From Mesorhizobium sp. B1-1-8 (GTDB lineage: Bacteria > Pseudomonadota > Alphaproteobacteria > Rhizobiales > Rhizobiaceae): a stretch of DNA of 64,000 bases. Location: positions 372,001-436,000 of the forward strand of contig NZ_CP083956.1 of NCBI RefSeq assembly GCF_006442795.2, in the 5' to 3' direction. Below the pieces are notes generated by a model that worked only from the letters and a program-made list of their open reading frames with translations, had not been told where the DNA came from and made no database searches. This document shows positions 7,829 through 16,963 of the stretch, one piece after another (the first letter of the stretch is position 1; every line of letters starts with the position of its first letter). The translations under genes were made by a program, and so were the position numbers.

Positions 7829-8997
7829 CAGACGAACGGCTTTCCGACCTTGTATTTTTCAGGCACCAGCCGCTTCAGATAGGCCATGCCCGCATCCGCC
7901 AGCTGGTTGACGTCGGCTTTCATGAAATCGTCCGGCATGTGGCGCGTCTTGCCGGCGACGGCCTTCAGCGGCACCTTCTTCATCAGCACGGTCTTCGACC
8001 CGTCATATTGCAGCGCCACCGAGCCGCCGCCTTCCTCGGCGACGCCGACGGCGAAGGCGCCGGCATCGAAAGCCTCCTGCGCATCGACGGCGCTGATGGC
8101 GCCTACATAGCCGCGCGGCATATAGCCCAGCGCATCGACACGCGCCCGCTTGCCGGGCAGGCCTTCGGCGAGCGCACGCTCAAGTGCGGCCGGCAGGTCG
8201 CTGCCCGACAGCTTGACGTTGCCGTGCTGGTCGCGCTCGAGCTTTTCCGGCGGCACCAGGCTTTCGACCAGCGCCTTGCCGTCGGCGGTGCTGACGCCTT
8301 CGGACACCGCAACGATGCAGCGCTTGTGGCGGTCGAGCGTTTCGCGCACGTCTTCGATGAAGCGCTTGGCAGAGAAGGCGCGCTCCGGCACGTAGACCAG
8401 ATGCGGGCCGCTGTCGGGATCGAGCTGCCAGGCGGCCGCGGCAGCGGTGAGGAAGCCGGCATGGCGACCCATGACGATGCCGACGTAGATGCCAGGCAGC
8501 GCGCGGAAATCGAGATCGACCGAGAGGAAGGCGCCGGCGACGAATTCGGCCGCCGAGATGAAGCCCGGCGTGTGGTCGTTCTCCTCGAGGTCGTTGTCGA
8601 TGGTTTTTGGCGCATGCACGAAAGCCATCGAGCCGCCGGCGGCATCGGTGAGGATCTGCTGGGTGCCGGAGGTGTCGTTGCCGCCGATATAGATGAAGGC
8701 ATCGGCCCCGGCCTTCTTCAGGCCGTTGAGGATGACCTCGCAATAGGCGGCGTCGGGCTTGTCGCGGGTCGAGCCGAGCGCGGCGCTCGGCGTGCCGGCG
8801 ATCAGCCGCAGCCGGTCCTCCGGGATGGCGGAAAGGTCGACGTAATTGCCGTCACGGATGCCACGCACGCCATGGATCGAGCCCAGCACTCTGGCGCCGG
8901 GATGGCGCTTGCGGATTTCGAGTGTGGCGCCGACGACCGTCTGGTTGATGACCGCGGTCGGGCCGCCGCCCTGTGCGATGACGAAAGTTCCGGCCAT
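7828..8997 (-). CDS. 6-phosphofructokinase, PPi-dependent type
   Basis: A 389-residue PFK-family enzyme that phosphorylates fructose 6-phosphate. Visible are the N-terminal GGGPTAVIN, the phosphoryl-donor loop IGGNDTSGT (residues differing from the GGDGS of ATP enzymes), the catalytic PKTIDNDL, the substrate loop MGRHAGFLTAAAA and the sugar-binding ALGYMPRG. Length and the loop sequence point to the pyrophosphate-dependent class, though donor specificity needs assay. GGGAGAG precedes the ATG. It is first in a two-gene unit with the MBL hydrolase. Rhizobia normally lack classical PfkA, so a PPi enzyme would matter for central metabolism. Confidence 0.88.
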   Translation of the reverse strand: MAGTFVIAQGGGPTAVINQTVVGATLEIRKRHPGARVLGSIHGVRGIRDGNYVDLSAIPEDRLRLIAGTPSAALGSTRDKPDAAYCEVILNGLKKAGADAFIYIGGNDTSGTQQILTDAAGGSMAFVHAPKTIDNDLEENDHTPGFISAAEFVAGAFLSVDLDFRALPGIYVGIVMGRHAGFLTAAAAAWQLDPDSGPHLVYVPERAFSAKRFIEDVRETLDRHKRCIVAVSEGVSTADGKALVESLVPPEKLERDQHGNVKLSGSDLPAALERALAEGLPGKRARVDALGYMPRGYVGAISAVDAQEAFDAGAFAVGVAEEGGGSVALQYDGSKTVLMKKVPLKAVAGKTRHMPDDFMKADVNQLADAGMAYLKRLVPEKYKVGKPFV

Positions 8998-9085
8998 GCT
9001 TTTCTCTCCCGATGCGAAGGTTTTCAGGGCACCTTCGCCTGTCTTGCGGTATCGCGCAACCGGGAGAGACGGGTAGATAAAAGGA

Positions 9086-9850
9086 TCAGACGACGACGAC
9101 CGGGTTTTTCTTCGACACGCGGCTGTAGAGGTCGATGATGTCCTGGTTGATCAGCCGCACGCAACCCGACGACATCGCCTGGCCGATGCTCCACCATTCC
9201 GGCGAGCCGTGGATGCGGTAGCCGGTATCCTTGCCGTTCTGGTAGATGTAGAGCGCCCGGGCGCCGAGCGGGTTAGTGAGGCCGCCGGGCTGGCCGCCCT
9301 GCCATTTCACCAGTTCGGGCTTGCGCTGGATCATTTCCGGCGGCGGCGTCCAGACCGGCCATTCCTTACCGTACTGGATGTTGGCGCGGCCCGACCAGCG
9401 GAAGCCGTCCTTGCCGATGCCGACGCCGTAGCGGATGGCGTCGCCGCCCGGCTGCACCAGATAGAGCATGCGCTCCTGCAGATGGACGACGATCGTGCCG
9501 GGCGCCTCGCCGGTCTGGTCGACGACGATTTGGCGGCGGAACTGGGGCTTGACCTTCAGGTAGGGCACCGCCGGCACCTGGAAGCCGCCGTCGGTGAGCG
9601 CGGCATACATCACATCGGGACCGGTGATGTTCTTGTCGACGCTGATCGCCGGGCGGATGGGATGGACGGAGCCGGTGACGGTATCGTCGAGCCGCAATTG
9701 CGGCAGGTCGAGCGTGTCGGTGGTGCTGCAGCCGGCGATGCCGAGCAGCGCCATGGCGCCGGCGCCGGAAAGCACGGCGCGGCGGGAAAGCTGAATTTCG
9801 GTGTCGATCGTGTCGCCGCTCGATGGCGGCGTTTGCGGCAACTCGCGCAT
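9086..9850 (-). CDS. L,D-transpeptidase (YkuD family), exported
   Basis: From ATG 9850 the protein has 254 residues. A twin-arginine-like SRRAVLSGAGAMALLG leads to a lipobox (GIAGC, Cys41), so it is probably a periplasmic lipoprotein or Tat substrate. The YkuD catalytic block is complete: His214 in RIHGSPEWW, Ser-Ser-Gly-Cys230-Val-Arg232. The family forms 3-3 cross-links in peptidoglycan or attaches outer-membrane proteins to it. A GTG at 9883 would add 11 residues. It is divergent from the LysE gene, separated by 232 bp. Confidence 0.92.
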   Translation of the reverse strand: MRELPQTPPSSGDTIDTEIQLSRRAVLSGAGAMALLGIAGCSTTDTLDLPQLRLDDTVTGSVHPIRPAISVDKNITGPDVMYAALTDGGFQVPAVPYLKVKPQFRRQIVVDQTGEAPGTIVVHLQERMLYLVQPGGDAIRYGVGIGKDGFRWSGRANIQYGKEWPVWTPPPEMIQRKPELVKWQGGQPGGLTNPLGARALYIYQNGKDTGYRIHGSPEWWSIGQAMSSGCVRLINQDIIDLYSRVSKKNPVVVV

Positions 9851-10082
9851 ATACCCAAACCCTACGCTGTCGGCGGGAAGCACGGTCCGGCCGGATAGCA
9901 GGCATTTTCATCATTCATGGTTGAAAAAGCGTGAAAGACTTTGCGCCAGCCTTAACCCTAACGCCCGGTTGCTTTGGCTCTCGGGCTCACAGGCGGGTGA
10001 CGAAGAGATTTTCTGCGCGCCTCTTTACATTCTCGCGCCGCCAAGGATTTATCCTTTTCTTTGCGCTCAAAGGAGTGAGGGA

Positions 10083-10706
10083 ATGTCCTTCGAAAACTGG
10101 GCCGCCTTTGCCGCCGCCTCCACCATCCTTCTCGTCATCCCGGGGCCGACGATCCTGCTGGTCGTCTCCTATGCGCTCGGCCAGGGCTGGCGCACGGCGC
10201 TGCCGATGGCGGTCGGCGTGGCGCTCGGTGACTTCACCGCCATGACGCTGTCGATGCTCGGCATCGGCGCGCTGCTGGCGGCCTCGGCAACCGTTTTCAC
10301 CGTGCTCAAGGTGATCGGCGCCGGCTACCTCATCTATCTCGGCATCAAACTGTTCCGCGCCGGCGGCGCGCTGAAGGCCGAGCCGCGCACCGATGAGGTA
10401 TCGGCGGCGAGGATGACGGCGCATGCCTGGCTGGTCACCGCGCTCAACCCGAAGAGCATCACCTTCTTCGTCGCCTTCCTGCCGCAGTTCCTCGACCGGC
10501 ATTCCGACTTCTGGACGCAGATGCTGATCTTCGAGGCGACCTTCCTGGCGCTGGCCTTCAGCAACGCCTTCGGCTACGCGCTGATTGCGTCCAGGGCGCG
10601 CGCCGTGGTGCGCAACCCGAAGGCGATCCGCATCTTCAACCGCACCGGCGGCACGCTGCTGGTCTGCGCCGGCATCGCCACGATGGCGGTGCGGTCCAGC
10701 AATTGA
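10083..10706 (+). CDS. LysE/RhtB family amino-acid exporter
   Basis: A 207-residue integral membrane protein with about six hydrophobic helices. The family signature is at the N-terminus (FAAASTILLVIPGPTILLVVSYALGQGWRTALPMAVGVALGD) and the conserved NPKSITFFVAFLPQF lies mid-protein. AAAGGAG sits about 10 bases before ATG 10083. Members export basic or hydrophilic amino acids such as lysine, homoserine or threonine; the substrate cannot be read. Monocistronic by position. Confidence 0.9.
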   Translation: MSFENWAAFAAASTILLVIPGPTILLVVSYALGQGWRTALPMAVGVALGDFTAMTLSMLGIGALLAASATVFTVLKVIGAGYLIYLGIKLFRAGGALKAEPRTDEVSAARMTAHAWLVTALNPKSITFFVAFLPQFLDRHSDFWTQMLIFEATFLALAFSNAFGYALIASRARAVVRNPKAIRIFNRTGGTLLVCAGIATMAVRSSN

Positions 10707-10942
10707 GGGCAGGCCCGGCGGCACCTCTCGATGAGACGCTGCCGCCTCGGTTGGCGGACCAGCTTTTGATGCTTTGAGAAGCCGCGCTTCGCGCCGGCGA
10801 CGCGGCGCTGGCACGAGCGCTTGCGGCCGAGCGTTCACCGGCAAGGCCGGACAGTCCGCTGTCGGCGCTGCTTTCGCGGCGCGGCCGATTTGTCAGAGAA
10901 TTGACCGCAAAGGGATCTTGTCTTAAGAACTGGCTTAGCCAT

Positions 10943-10965
10943 ATTTTTTCGAGATCCGAAAAAAT
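10943..10965. promoter_or_regulatory. Inverted repeat upstream of xylB, candidate operator
   Basis: A perfect 9-bp inverted repeat (ATTTTTTCG / CGAAAAAAT, 5-bp spacer) ends 21 bp before the xylulokinase start codon. It has no T-run placement typical of a terminator for the upstream gene, which ended 237 bp earlier, so an operator for a sugar-responsive repressor is more likely. The same sequence was not found before xylA. Confidence 0.45.
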
Positions 10966-10986
10966 TAACGGCGATGGGAGGACATC

Positions 10987-12441
10987 ATGTATCTCGGCCT
11001 CGACCTGGGCACATCGGGCGTCAAGGCGCTGCTGATCGATGCCGGGCAGAAGGTCATCGGCTCCGGCCATGGCTCGCTCGACGTCTCGCGGCCGCATCCC
11101 GGCTGGTCGGAGCAGGAACCCGCGCATTGGATCGAGGCCTGCGAGACGGCCATTGCCGAGCTCAAGGCTTCGCACCCGAAGGAACTCGCCGCGGTCAAAG
11201 GCATCGGCCTGTCCGGCCAGATGCATGGCGCCACCTTGCTCGATGCGGCGGACAAGGTGCTGCGGCCCTGCATCCTGTGGAACGACACGCGCAGCCATGT
11301 CGAGGCGGCGGCGCTCGACGCCGACCCGCGCTTTCGCAAGCTCACCGGCAACATCGTCTTTCCGGGCTTCACCGCGCCTAAGCTTGTGTGGGTCAAGGAC
11401 AACGAGGCCGGTGTTTTCGCCAAGGTGGCGAAAGTCTTGCTACCGAAGGATTATCTGCGGCTCTGGCTGACCGGCGAGCATATTTCGGAAATGTCGGATT
11501 CGGCCGGCACCTCCTGGTTCGATGTCGGCCAGCGGCGCTGGTCCTCCGAACTGCTGGGGGCGACATCGCTAGACGAAAACCAGATGCCGTCGCTGGTCGA
11601 AGGCGCGGCCCAGGCCGGCGCCTTGCGCGCCGGGCTCGCCGCCAAGTGGGGCGTCACGGCCGGCATCCCGGTGGCCGGCGGCGCCGGCGACAATGCGGCC
11701 TCGGCCTGCGGCATGGGCACGGTGGGCGCAGGCCAGGCCTTCGTCTCGCTGGGCACCTCTGGCGTGCTGTTTGCGGCGAACGCTGCCTATCTGCCCAACC
11801 CGGAAAGCGCGGTGCATACCTTCTGCCACGCGTTGCCCGAAACCTGGCACCAGATGGGCGTCATCCTGTCGGCGACCGATTCGCTGAACTGGCTGTCGGA
11901 GATCACCGGCAAAGGCGCGGGCGAACTCACCGCCGAGCTCGGCGACACGCTCAGGGCGCCGACGGGCGTATCCTTCCTGCCCTATCTTTCGGGTGAACGC
12001 ACGCCGCACAATGATTCCGTCATCCGCGGCTCCTTCACCGGCCTCGCGCATCAATCCAGCCGCGCCGTGCTGACCCAAGCCGTGGTCGAAGGCGTCGCCT
12101 TTGCTTTCCGCGACAGTCTCGAAGCGCTGAAGAAGGCGGGCACGACATTGACCAAGGTGACGGCCATCGGCGGCGGCTCGCGCTCGCGCTACTGGCTGAA
12201 GGCTATCGCCACCGCGCTTCAGCTGTCTGTCGACATCCCAGCCGACGGCGATTTCGGCGCCGCCTTCGGCGCCGCGCGGCTGGGGCTGATCGCGGCGACG
12301 GGGGCCGATCCGCTGGCCGTGTGCACCGCGCCGGTGACGGATGCTACGGTCGAGCCGGACGCGGGGCTTGGCGGCGCTTTTGCCGATGCCTACCAGCGAT
12401 ATCGGGGGCTTTATCCGGCGATCAGGAGCGCAACCGCGTGA
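10987..12441 (+). CDS. xylB: Xylulokinase
   Basis: A 484-residue FGGY-family kinase that phosphorylates D-xylulose to xylulose 5-phosphate. The N-terminal ATP site MYLGLDLGTSGVKALLID, the substrate segment SGQMHGATLLD and WNDTRSHVEA, and the C-terminal GGGSRSRYWLKAIATAL are typical of XylB. GGGAGG lies 7 bases before ATG 10987. It is on the same strand as xylA, but a repeat and an opposing small gene separate them, so the two probably have separate promoters. Together with rpe at 30291 the pathway to the pentose-phosphate route is covered. Confidence 0.95.
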   Translation: MYLGLDLGTSGVKALLIDAGQKVIGSGHGSLDVSRPHPGWSEQEPAHWIEACETAIAELKASHPKELAAVKGIGLSGQMHGATLLDAADKVLRPCILWNDTRSHVEAAALDADPRFRKLTGNIVFPGFTAPKLVWVKDNEAGVFAKVAKVLLPKDYLRLWLTGEHISEMSDSAGTSWFDVGQRRWSSELLGATSLDENQMPSLVEGAAQAGALRAGLAAKWGVTAGIPVAGGAGDNAASACGMGTVGAGQAFVSLGTSGVLFAANAAYLPNPESAVHTFCHALPETWHQMGVILSATDSLNWLSEITGKGAGELTAELGDTLRAPTGVSFLPYLSGERTPHNDSVIRGSFTGLAHQSSRAVLTQAVVEGVAFAFRDSLEALKKAGTTLTKVTAIGGGSRSRYWLKAIATALQLSVDIPADGDFGAAFGAARLGLIAATGADPLAVCTAPVTDATVEPDAGLGGAFADAYQRYRGLYPAIRSATA

Positions 12442-12449
12442 GTCGGTGC

Positions 12450-12615
12450 GAGGCCCCCCTCTCTGCCCTGCCGGGCATCTCCCCCTCAAGGGGGGAGATC
12501 AGCAGTTCGGGCGCTGGCTCCTACCTGTCGGCGTTGGTAATTGGCGAAGGTCCGCGCGACAGCCAATCTCCCCCCTTGAGGGGGAGATGGCCGGCAGGCC
12601 AGAGAGGGGGGCCTC
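12450..12615. repeat. RIME-like palindromic repeat, family A
   Basis: Long imperfect palindrome of about 166 bp with outer arms GAGGCCCCCCTCTC / GAGAGGGGGGCCTC and an inner pair CATCTCCCCCTCAAGG / CCTTGAGGGGGAGATG around a variable core. It lies between xylB and the convergent gene at 12639. The same family recurs at 22784-22995 and 48681-48841. Confidence 0.85.
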
Positions 12616-12638
12616 GCGCATCCCTTAGCGGCGTACCC

Positions 12639-13001
12639 TCACTGCGCCGGCACCTTGTCCAGGAACCCGGTGACGCTCTTCAGACGCCCATCCTCGATGA
12701 CACCGATATCGGTGCCTTCGAAGACGGATTCCGTACCTTCCGGCCCGAGATTCCAAGAGAAGCGGATCTTGTCGCCAAACCCGTCCGGCCGGCCCTTCAG
12801 CGAGAAGCGGAAGCCGGCAAAGCGCTGCTGCACGCCGTCGATCAGCGCCGCGATGCCTTCATGGCCATCACCCTGCATGACCGGGTCGCGGTAGCTGACA
12901 TCCCTGGTGAAGGCCGCATCGAGCAGCGCCTTGCGGCGCGTCGCATCGCTCTCGTTCCAGGCAGTGATGTAGTTTTGGGCGATCGTGTTGAGGTCGGTCA
13001 T
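12639..13001 (-). CDS. SnoaL/NTF2-like protein
   Basis: A 120-residue protein beginning MTDLNTIAQNYITAWNESDATRRKALLDAAFTRDVSYRDPV, the usual start of the NTF2-like cone fold, and ending with FEGTDIGVIEDGRLKSVTGFLDKVP. Such proteins are either small enzymes (isomerases, cyclases) or ligand binders; no catalytic residue can be named. ATG 13001 has AAGGA 7 bases upstream, better placed than ATG 13010 or the 13058 start. It is divergent from xylA with a 113-bp spacer. Confidence 0.8.
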   Translation of the reverse strand: MTDLNTIAQNYITAWNESDATRRKALLDAAFTRDVSYRDPVMQGDGHEGIAALIDGVQQRFAGFRFSLKGRPDGFGDKIRFSWNLGPEGTESVFEGTDIGVIEDGRLKSVTGFLDKVPAQ

Positions 13002-13114
13002 TGTCTTCATCCTTCGTTGGATCGTTTCGACGCGATCGTTTTCGCCCCACCAGCGCATGAAACCAATTACGCCTGAGGTAATCGGGCGGATCTATTTCGG
13101 AGAGGAAAGAACCC

Positions 13115-14440
13115 ATGAGCAGCGGATTTTTCGGCGACATCAGCAAGATCAAATATGAGGGGCCGGATTCGACCAATCCGCTGGCCTACCGGTTCTACAA
13201 CCCGGACGAAATCGTTGCCGGCAAGCGGCTGGAAGACCATCTGCGCTTTGCCGTCGCCTACTGGCATTCCTTCGCCTGGCAAGGCGGCGACCCGTTCGGC
13301 GGCCAGACCTTCGACCGTCCCTGGTTCGCCAAGCCGGGTGGCGTCGACACGATGGAACTCGCCAAGCTCAAGGCCGATGTCGCCTTCGAGATGTTCTCGC
13401 TGCTCGGCACGCCGTATTTCTGCTTCCACGACGCCGATGTCCGCCCCGAGGGCAAGGATTTCTCCGAAAGTGCCGCTCGGCTCGACGAGATCGCCGACTA
13501 TTTCGCCGACAAGATGAGAAAGACCGGCGTCAAGCTTTTGTGGGGCACGGCGAACCTGTTCTCCAACCGCCGCTTCATGTCGGGCGCGGCCACCAATCCC
13601 GATCCGGATGTCTTTGCCTATGCGGCGGCGACGGTGAAAAGCTGCATCGACGTCACCAAGCGGCTGAAGGGCGAGAACTACGTGCTGTGGGGCGGGCGCG
13701 AGGGCTATGAGACGCTGCTCAACACCGACCTTGCCCGCGAGCAGGAACAGGCCGGCCGTTTCCTCAATCTCGTCGTCGACTATAAGCACAAAATCGGCTT
13801 CAAGGGCACCATCCTGATCGAGCCGAAGCCGCAGGAGCCGACAAAACACCAGTACGATTACGACGTCGCCACGGTCTATGGCTTCCTCAAGCGCTTCGGG
13901 CTGGAGAAGGAGGTGAAGGTCAACATCGAGCAGGGCCACGCCATCCTCGCCGGCCACTCTTTCGAGCACGAGCTGGCGCTGGCCAATGCGCTCGGCATCT
14001 TCGGCTCGATCGACATGAACCGCAACGACTACCAATCGGGCTGGGACACCGACCAGTTCCCCAACAATGTGCCGGAAATGGCGCTGGCCTATTACCAGGT
14101 GCTGCAGGGCGGCGGCTTCAAGACCGGCGGCACCAATTTTGATGCCAAGCTCAGGCGCCAGTCGCTCGATCCGCAGGATCTGCTGATCGGCCATATCGGC
14201 GGCATGGATTGCTGCGCGCGCGGTCTGAAAGCTGCGGCCAAGATGATCGAGGACAAGGCGCTGTCGGCTCCGCTCGCCGAGCGCTATGCCGGCTGGAACA
14301 CCGCCGAAGGCAAAGCGATGCTTTCGGGCAAGCGCACCTTGGAAGAGATCGCCGAGCGCGTGGTGAAAAAGAAGATCGAACCGCAGCCGCGCTCCGGGCG
14401 GCAGGAAGCGCTGGAGAACATCGTCAACAGGTACGTTTAA
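13115..14440 (+). CDS. xylA: Xylose isomerase
   Basis: A 441-residue, class II-length xylose isomerase, converting D-xylose to D-xylulose in the cytoplasm. Recognisable blocks are [12 protein letters not shown] (catalytic His), [16 protein letters not shown], the metal-binding [20 protein letters not shown] and the second metal site [21 protein letters not shown], ending with [26 protein letters not shown] precedes ATG 13115. It works with xylB located 674 bp upstream. Confidence 0.97.
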   Translation: MSSGFFGDISKIKYEGPDSTNPLAYRFYNPDEIVAGKRLEDHLRFAVAYWHSFAWQGGDPFGGQTFDRPWFAKPGGVDTMELAKLKADVAFEMFSLLGTPYFCFHDADVRPEGKDFSESAARLDEIADYFADKMRKTGVKLLWGTANLFSNRRFMSGAATNPDPDVFAYAAATVKSCIDVTKRLKGENYVLWGGREGYETLLNTDLAREQEQAGRFLNLVVDYKHKIGFKGTILIEPKPQEPTKHQYDYDVATVYGFLKRFGLEKEVKVNIEQGHAILAGHSFEHELALANALGIFGSIDMNRNDYQSGWDTDQFPNNVPEMALAYYQVLQGGGFKTGGTNFDAKLRRQSLDPQDLLIGHIGGMDCCARGLKAAAKMIEDKALSAPLAERYAGWNTAEGKAMLSGKRTLEEIAERVVKKKIEPQPRSGRQEALENIVNRYV

Positions 14441-14667
14441 AGCCTGGCCCGACAGCTGCCGCGTGTGGCTGAAAGCCGCCGCGGCTCAAGCGGCTGGCCT
14501 CGCGCGACCGTGGCGTGGAGCTAAGAACGGCTTTGCCTGAAGGGGCGTATCCGACGACAAGGTTTTGCCCCTGGCGCCTCTCAATGACCTCGCTCCTGCC
14601 TTCAAACTGCCGTCACGTATCTCGTATAAGAAGAGCGCGTGGCGGGAAGGAAAGGAGGCGAAACGAT

Positions 14668-14877
14668 ATGCAACACGAACGTGAAATCGACGCCCTGCTC
14701 TCACCTGGCGAGAACGGATCAATCATCGATCGGCTGATGGCAATGCCGCACCCGAAGGATGGCGCAAAGCGCGCCAACGAATGGGATCGCGCCGTCGCCA
14801 GCCGCTTCGAGACCCACCTTGCGCGCCAGATGCGCTCTGAAATCGACAGCGCCAGCACTCGCCAGACTGCTGGCTGA
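14668..14877 (+). CDS. Small hypothetical protein
   Basis: A 69-residue, charged, soluble protein (starts MQHEREIDALLSPGENGSII, ends SASTRQTAG) with a strong ribosome site (AAAGGAGGCG, 7 bases before ATG). Codon usage looks normal for the region. No family is recognised. It lies between xylA and a repeat element, and converges on the GlxA-type regulator gene. Confidence 0.55.
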   Translation: MQHEREIDALLSPGENGSIIDRLMAMPHPKDGAKRANEWDRAVASRFETHLARQMRSEIDSASTRQTAG

Positions 14878-14890
14878 CTGATCCCGTTTT

Positions 14891-14965
14891 GTGCATGTCG
14901 TAGTCCCCAAAACTGCAATACACCCTCGGGTCAAGCCCGTGGGCATGCTTTTGGGCGACATGCAC
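14891..14965. repeat. Palindromic intergenic repeat, family D
   Basis: Outer arms GTGCATGTCG / CGACATGCAC with an inner CCCAAAA / TTTTGGG and a GC-rich core. This single copy lies between two convergent genes, 2 bp from the regulator's stop codon, and may act as a bidirectional stem-loop terminator. Confidence 0.65.
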
Positions 14966-14967
14966 GA

Positions 14968-15948
14968 TCAGCCCCTGCGAAACCTGACCGGCGCCTCGCC
15001 GAAAGCTCTTGAAAACGCTCTGGAAAATGCCGCGGCGGACGAAAAGCCCGTCCGCCCGGCAATATCGGCCATGGCTACCCGCGTGTCGACCACAAGGCGC
15101 CGCGCGGCGCTGAGGCGCAGCCTCAGATAGTAAGCGCCGGGCGTCTCGCCGATCGACCTGCGGAAAATGCTTTCCAGCGTTCGCGCCGTCACCCCGGCGC
15201 GCCTGGCCACCGCGTCGATGGTCAACGGCTGGTCGACATGCGCCTCCATCAGCCGGATCGCCTGCGCCAGCCGCGGGTCGTAGCCGTCGAGCCGGCCGAG
15301 CGAGACCAGTGGCTGCGCGTCGGTGGCGGCGCGCGCCTGGTCGTAGATGAACACGCTCGCCACATCGAGCGCCGCCGCCATGCCGAGCCTGGTGCGAATG
15401 AGATGCAGCATCAAATCGAAGGTCGGCGAGGCGCCGCCGGAGGTGAAGACCGGCCCGTCGATGACATAGCGATCCGGGCGAACGTCGACGCCAGGAAAAG
15501 CGGCGGAAAAGTCCTCCATGTCTTCCCAATGGGTGGTGGCGCTGCGGCCTTCCAGCAGGCCGGCCCGCGCCACCAGCCAGGTGCCGGCCTCGACGCCGCC
15601 GCAGGCGCGGGCCGCACGCGCCGCCCTTCGCAGGCCGGCAAGCAGCGCCGACGTGGCGTAGTTCTGAGTGCCGAAACCGGCGACGACGATCAAAACATCA
15701 GTGACCTCGTTGGCATCGAAGCGGCCGCTGACCGCGATCGGCAGCCCGCAGGTGGTGACCGGCGCTTCGCCGGTAACCGAAACCAGCCTGAAATCGAACA
15801 ATGTCTCGCCGGAAATGCGATTGGCGGCGCGCAGCGGGTCGACAGCAGAGGCCACGCACATGATCGATGCGCCGGAAAACACCAGCAGCGTCACCTTGAG
15901 CGGTGAGCGCTCGGCGCGAAAGATGCTCGGTTTTTCGCTTTTGATCAT
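14968..15948 (-). CDS. GlxA-type AraC-family transcriptional regulator
   Basis: From ATG 15948 the protein has 326 residues: an N-terminal DJ-1/PfpI-like domain (about 15-200, with ADVLIVVAGFG and GGVEAGTWLVARAGLL) and a C-terminal AraC double helix-turn-helix (about 225-320, RLMEAHVDQPLTIDAVARRAGVTARTL). It is divergent from the carnitine-type cluster at 16025, and regulators of this layout (CdhR, GbdR relatives) control carnitine and glycine betaine genes in other proteobacteria, so it is the likely activator of that operon. The 76-bp spacer must hold both promoters. A longer frame runs to 16206 but overlaps the divergent gene. Confidence 0.88.
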   Translation of the reverse strand: MIKSEKPSIFRAERSPLKVTLLVFSGASIMCVASAVDPLRAANRISGETLFDFRLVSVTGEAPVTTCGLPIAVSGRFDANEVTDVLIVVAGFGTQNYATSALLAGLRRAARAARACGGVEAGTWLVARAGLLEGRSATTHWEDMEDFSAAFPGVDVRPDRYVIDGPVFTSGGASPTFDLMLHLIRTRLGMAAALDVASVFIYDQARAATDAQPLVSLGRLDGYDPRLAQAIRLMEAHVDQPLTIDAVARRAGVTARTLESIFRRSIGETPGAYYLRLRLSAARRLVVDTRVAMADIAGRTGFSSAAAFSRAFSRAFGEAPVRFRRG

Positions 15949-16024
15949 GCGGGCTTCGTAAAATGCAAAACAGTTTCCGGCAAGTCGCGCGATGCTGGCG
16001 CTTGATCGAATTTGGGAGGATACG

Positions 16025-16942
16025 ATGCCGCTCGCGATGAACCGTGAGGTCTTCATTACCTGTGCCGTGACCGGATCGGGCGGCACGCAGGACCGCAGCC
16101 CGCATGTGCCACGCTCGCCCAAGCAGATCGCCGATTCGGCGATCGACGCCGCCAAGGCCGGTGCTGCGATCGTGCACTGCCATGTGCGCGACCCCGAGAC
16201 CGGCAAGCCCAGGCGCGACGTGCATCTCTACCGCGAAGTGACCGAGCGTATTCGCGAGGCGAATGTCGACGTGGTGCTGAACCTCACCGCCGGCATGGGC
16301 GGCGACATGGTGTTCGGCTCGCCGGAAGCGCCGCTGCCGCTCAACGAAAAAGGCACGGACATGGGCGGCGCCACCAACCGCATGGAGCATGTGCGCCAGT
16401 GCCTGCCGGAGATCTGCACGCTGGACTGCGGCACCATGAATTTCGCCGAGGCCGACTATGTCATGACCAACACGCCCGGCATGCTGCGCGCCATGGGCGG
16501 CATGATGACGGCGCTCGGCGTCAAGCCGGAGATCGAGGCCTTCGACACCGGCCATCTGTGGTTCGCCAAGCAGCTGGTCGAGGAGAAGGTGCTCAACGCG
16601 GACGCGCTGGTGCAGTTCTGCATGGGCGTGCCATGGGGGGCGCCGGACGACCTCAACACCTTCATGGCGATGGTCAACAACGTGCCCTCGACCTGGACCT
16701 GGTCGGCCTTCTCGATCGGCCGCAACCAGATGGCTTATGCGGCGGCGGCGGTGCTCGCCGGCGGCAATGTTCGCGTCGGCCTGGAAGACAATCTGTGGCT
16801 CGACAAGGGCGTGCTGGCGACCAACGCGCAGCTGGTCGAGCGAGCCGCCAGCATCGTCACCAACCTCGGTGCCAGGATCCTTGGGCCCGAGGAAGTGCGC
16901 AAGAAGCTCAACCTGACCAAACGGGCGCCGATTGCTGCGTAA
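16025..16942 (+). CDS. Beta-keto acid cleavage enzyme (BKACE), probable 3-dehydrocarnitine cleavage enzyme
   Basis: A 305-residue (beta/alpha)8 enzyme. BKACE proteins use zinc and acetyl-CoA to split a beta-keto acid into acetoacetate and a new CoA ester. The zinc His pair is His51 and His53 in VHCHVRDPETGKP, and the C-terminal GLEDN supplies the conserved Glu. GGGAGG lies 6 bases before ATG 16025. It heads the cluster and is followed by a carnitine dehydrogenase-like gene, so 3-dehydrocarnitine, giving glycine betainyl-CoA and acetoacetate, is the likely reaction. Substrate choice is inferred from context. Confidence 0.88.
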   Translation: MPLAMNREVFITCAVTGSGGTQDRSPHVPRSPKQIADSAIDAAKAGAAIVHCHVRDPETGKPRRDVHLYREVTERIREANVDVVLNLTAGMGGDMVFGSPEAPLPLNEKGTDMGGATNRMEHVRQCLPEICTLDCGTMNFAEADYVMTNTPGMLRAMGGMMTALGVKPEIEAFDTGHLWFAKQLVEEKVLNADALVQFCMGVPWGAPDDLNTFMAMVNNVPSTWTWSAFSIGRNQMAYAAAAVLAGGNVRVGLEDNLWLDKGVLATNAQLVERAASIVTNLGARILGPEEVRKKLNLTKRAPIAA

Positions 16943-16963
16943 GTCGATTGCCGGGAGGCAGAG

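Noticed and set aside
10726..10980. Possible degraded coding frame between the LysE gene and xylB
   Set aside because: A plus-strand reading gives about 80 codons with one stop (LDETLPPRLADQLLML, stop, EAALRAG...). Third-position GC looks coding-like, but no family is recognised and there is no ribosome site, so it is not called.
12450..12615. Repeat clusters considered as CRISPR
   Set aside because: The elements are single dispersed palindromes of 45-210 bp, not arrays of short repeats with spacers, and no cas gene is present.
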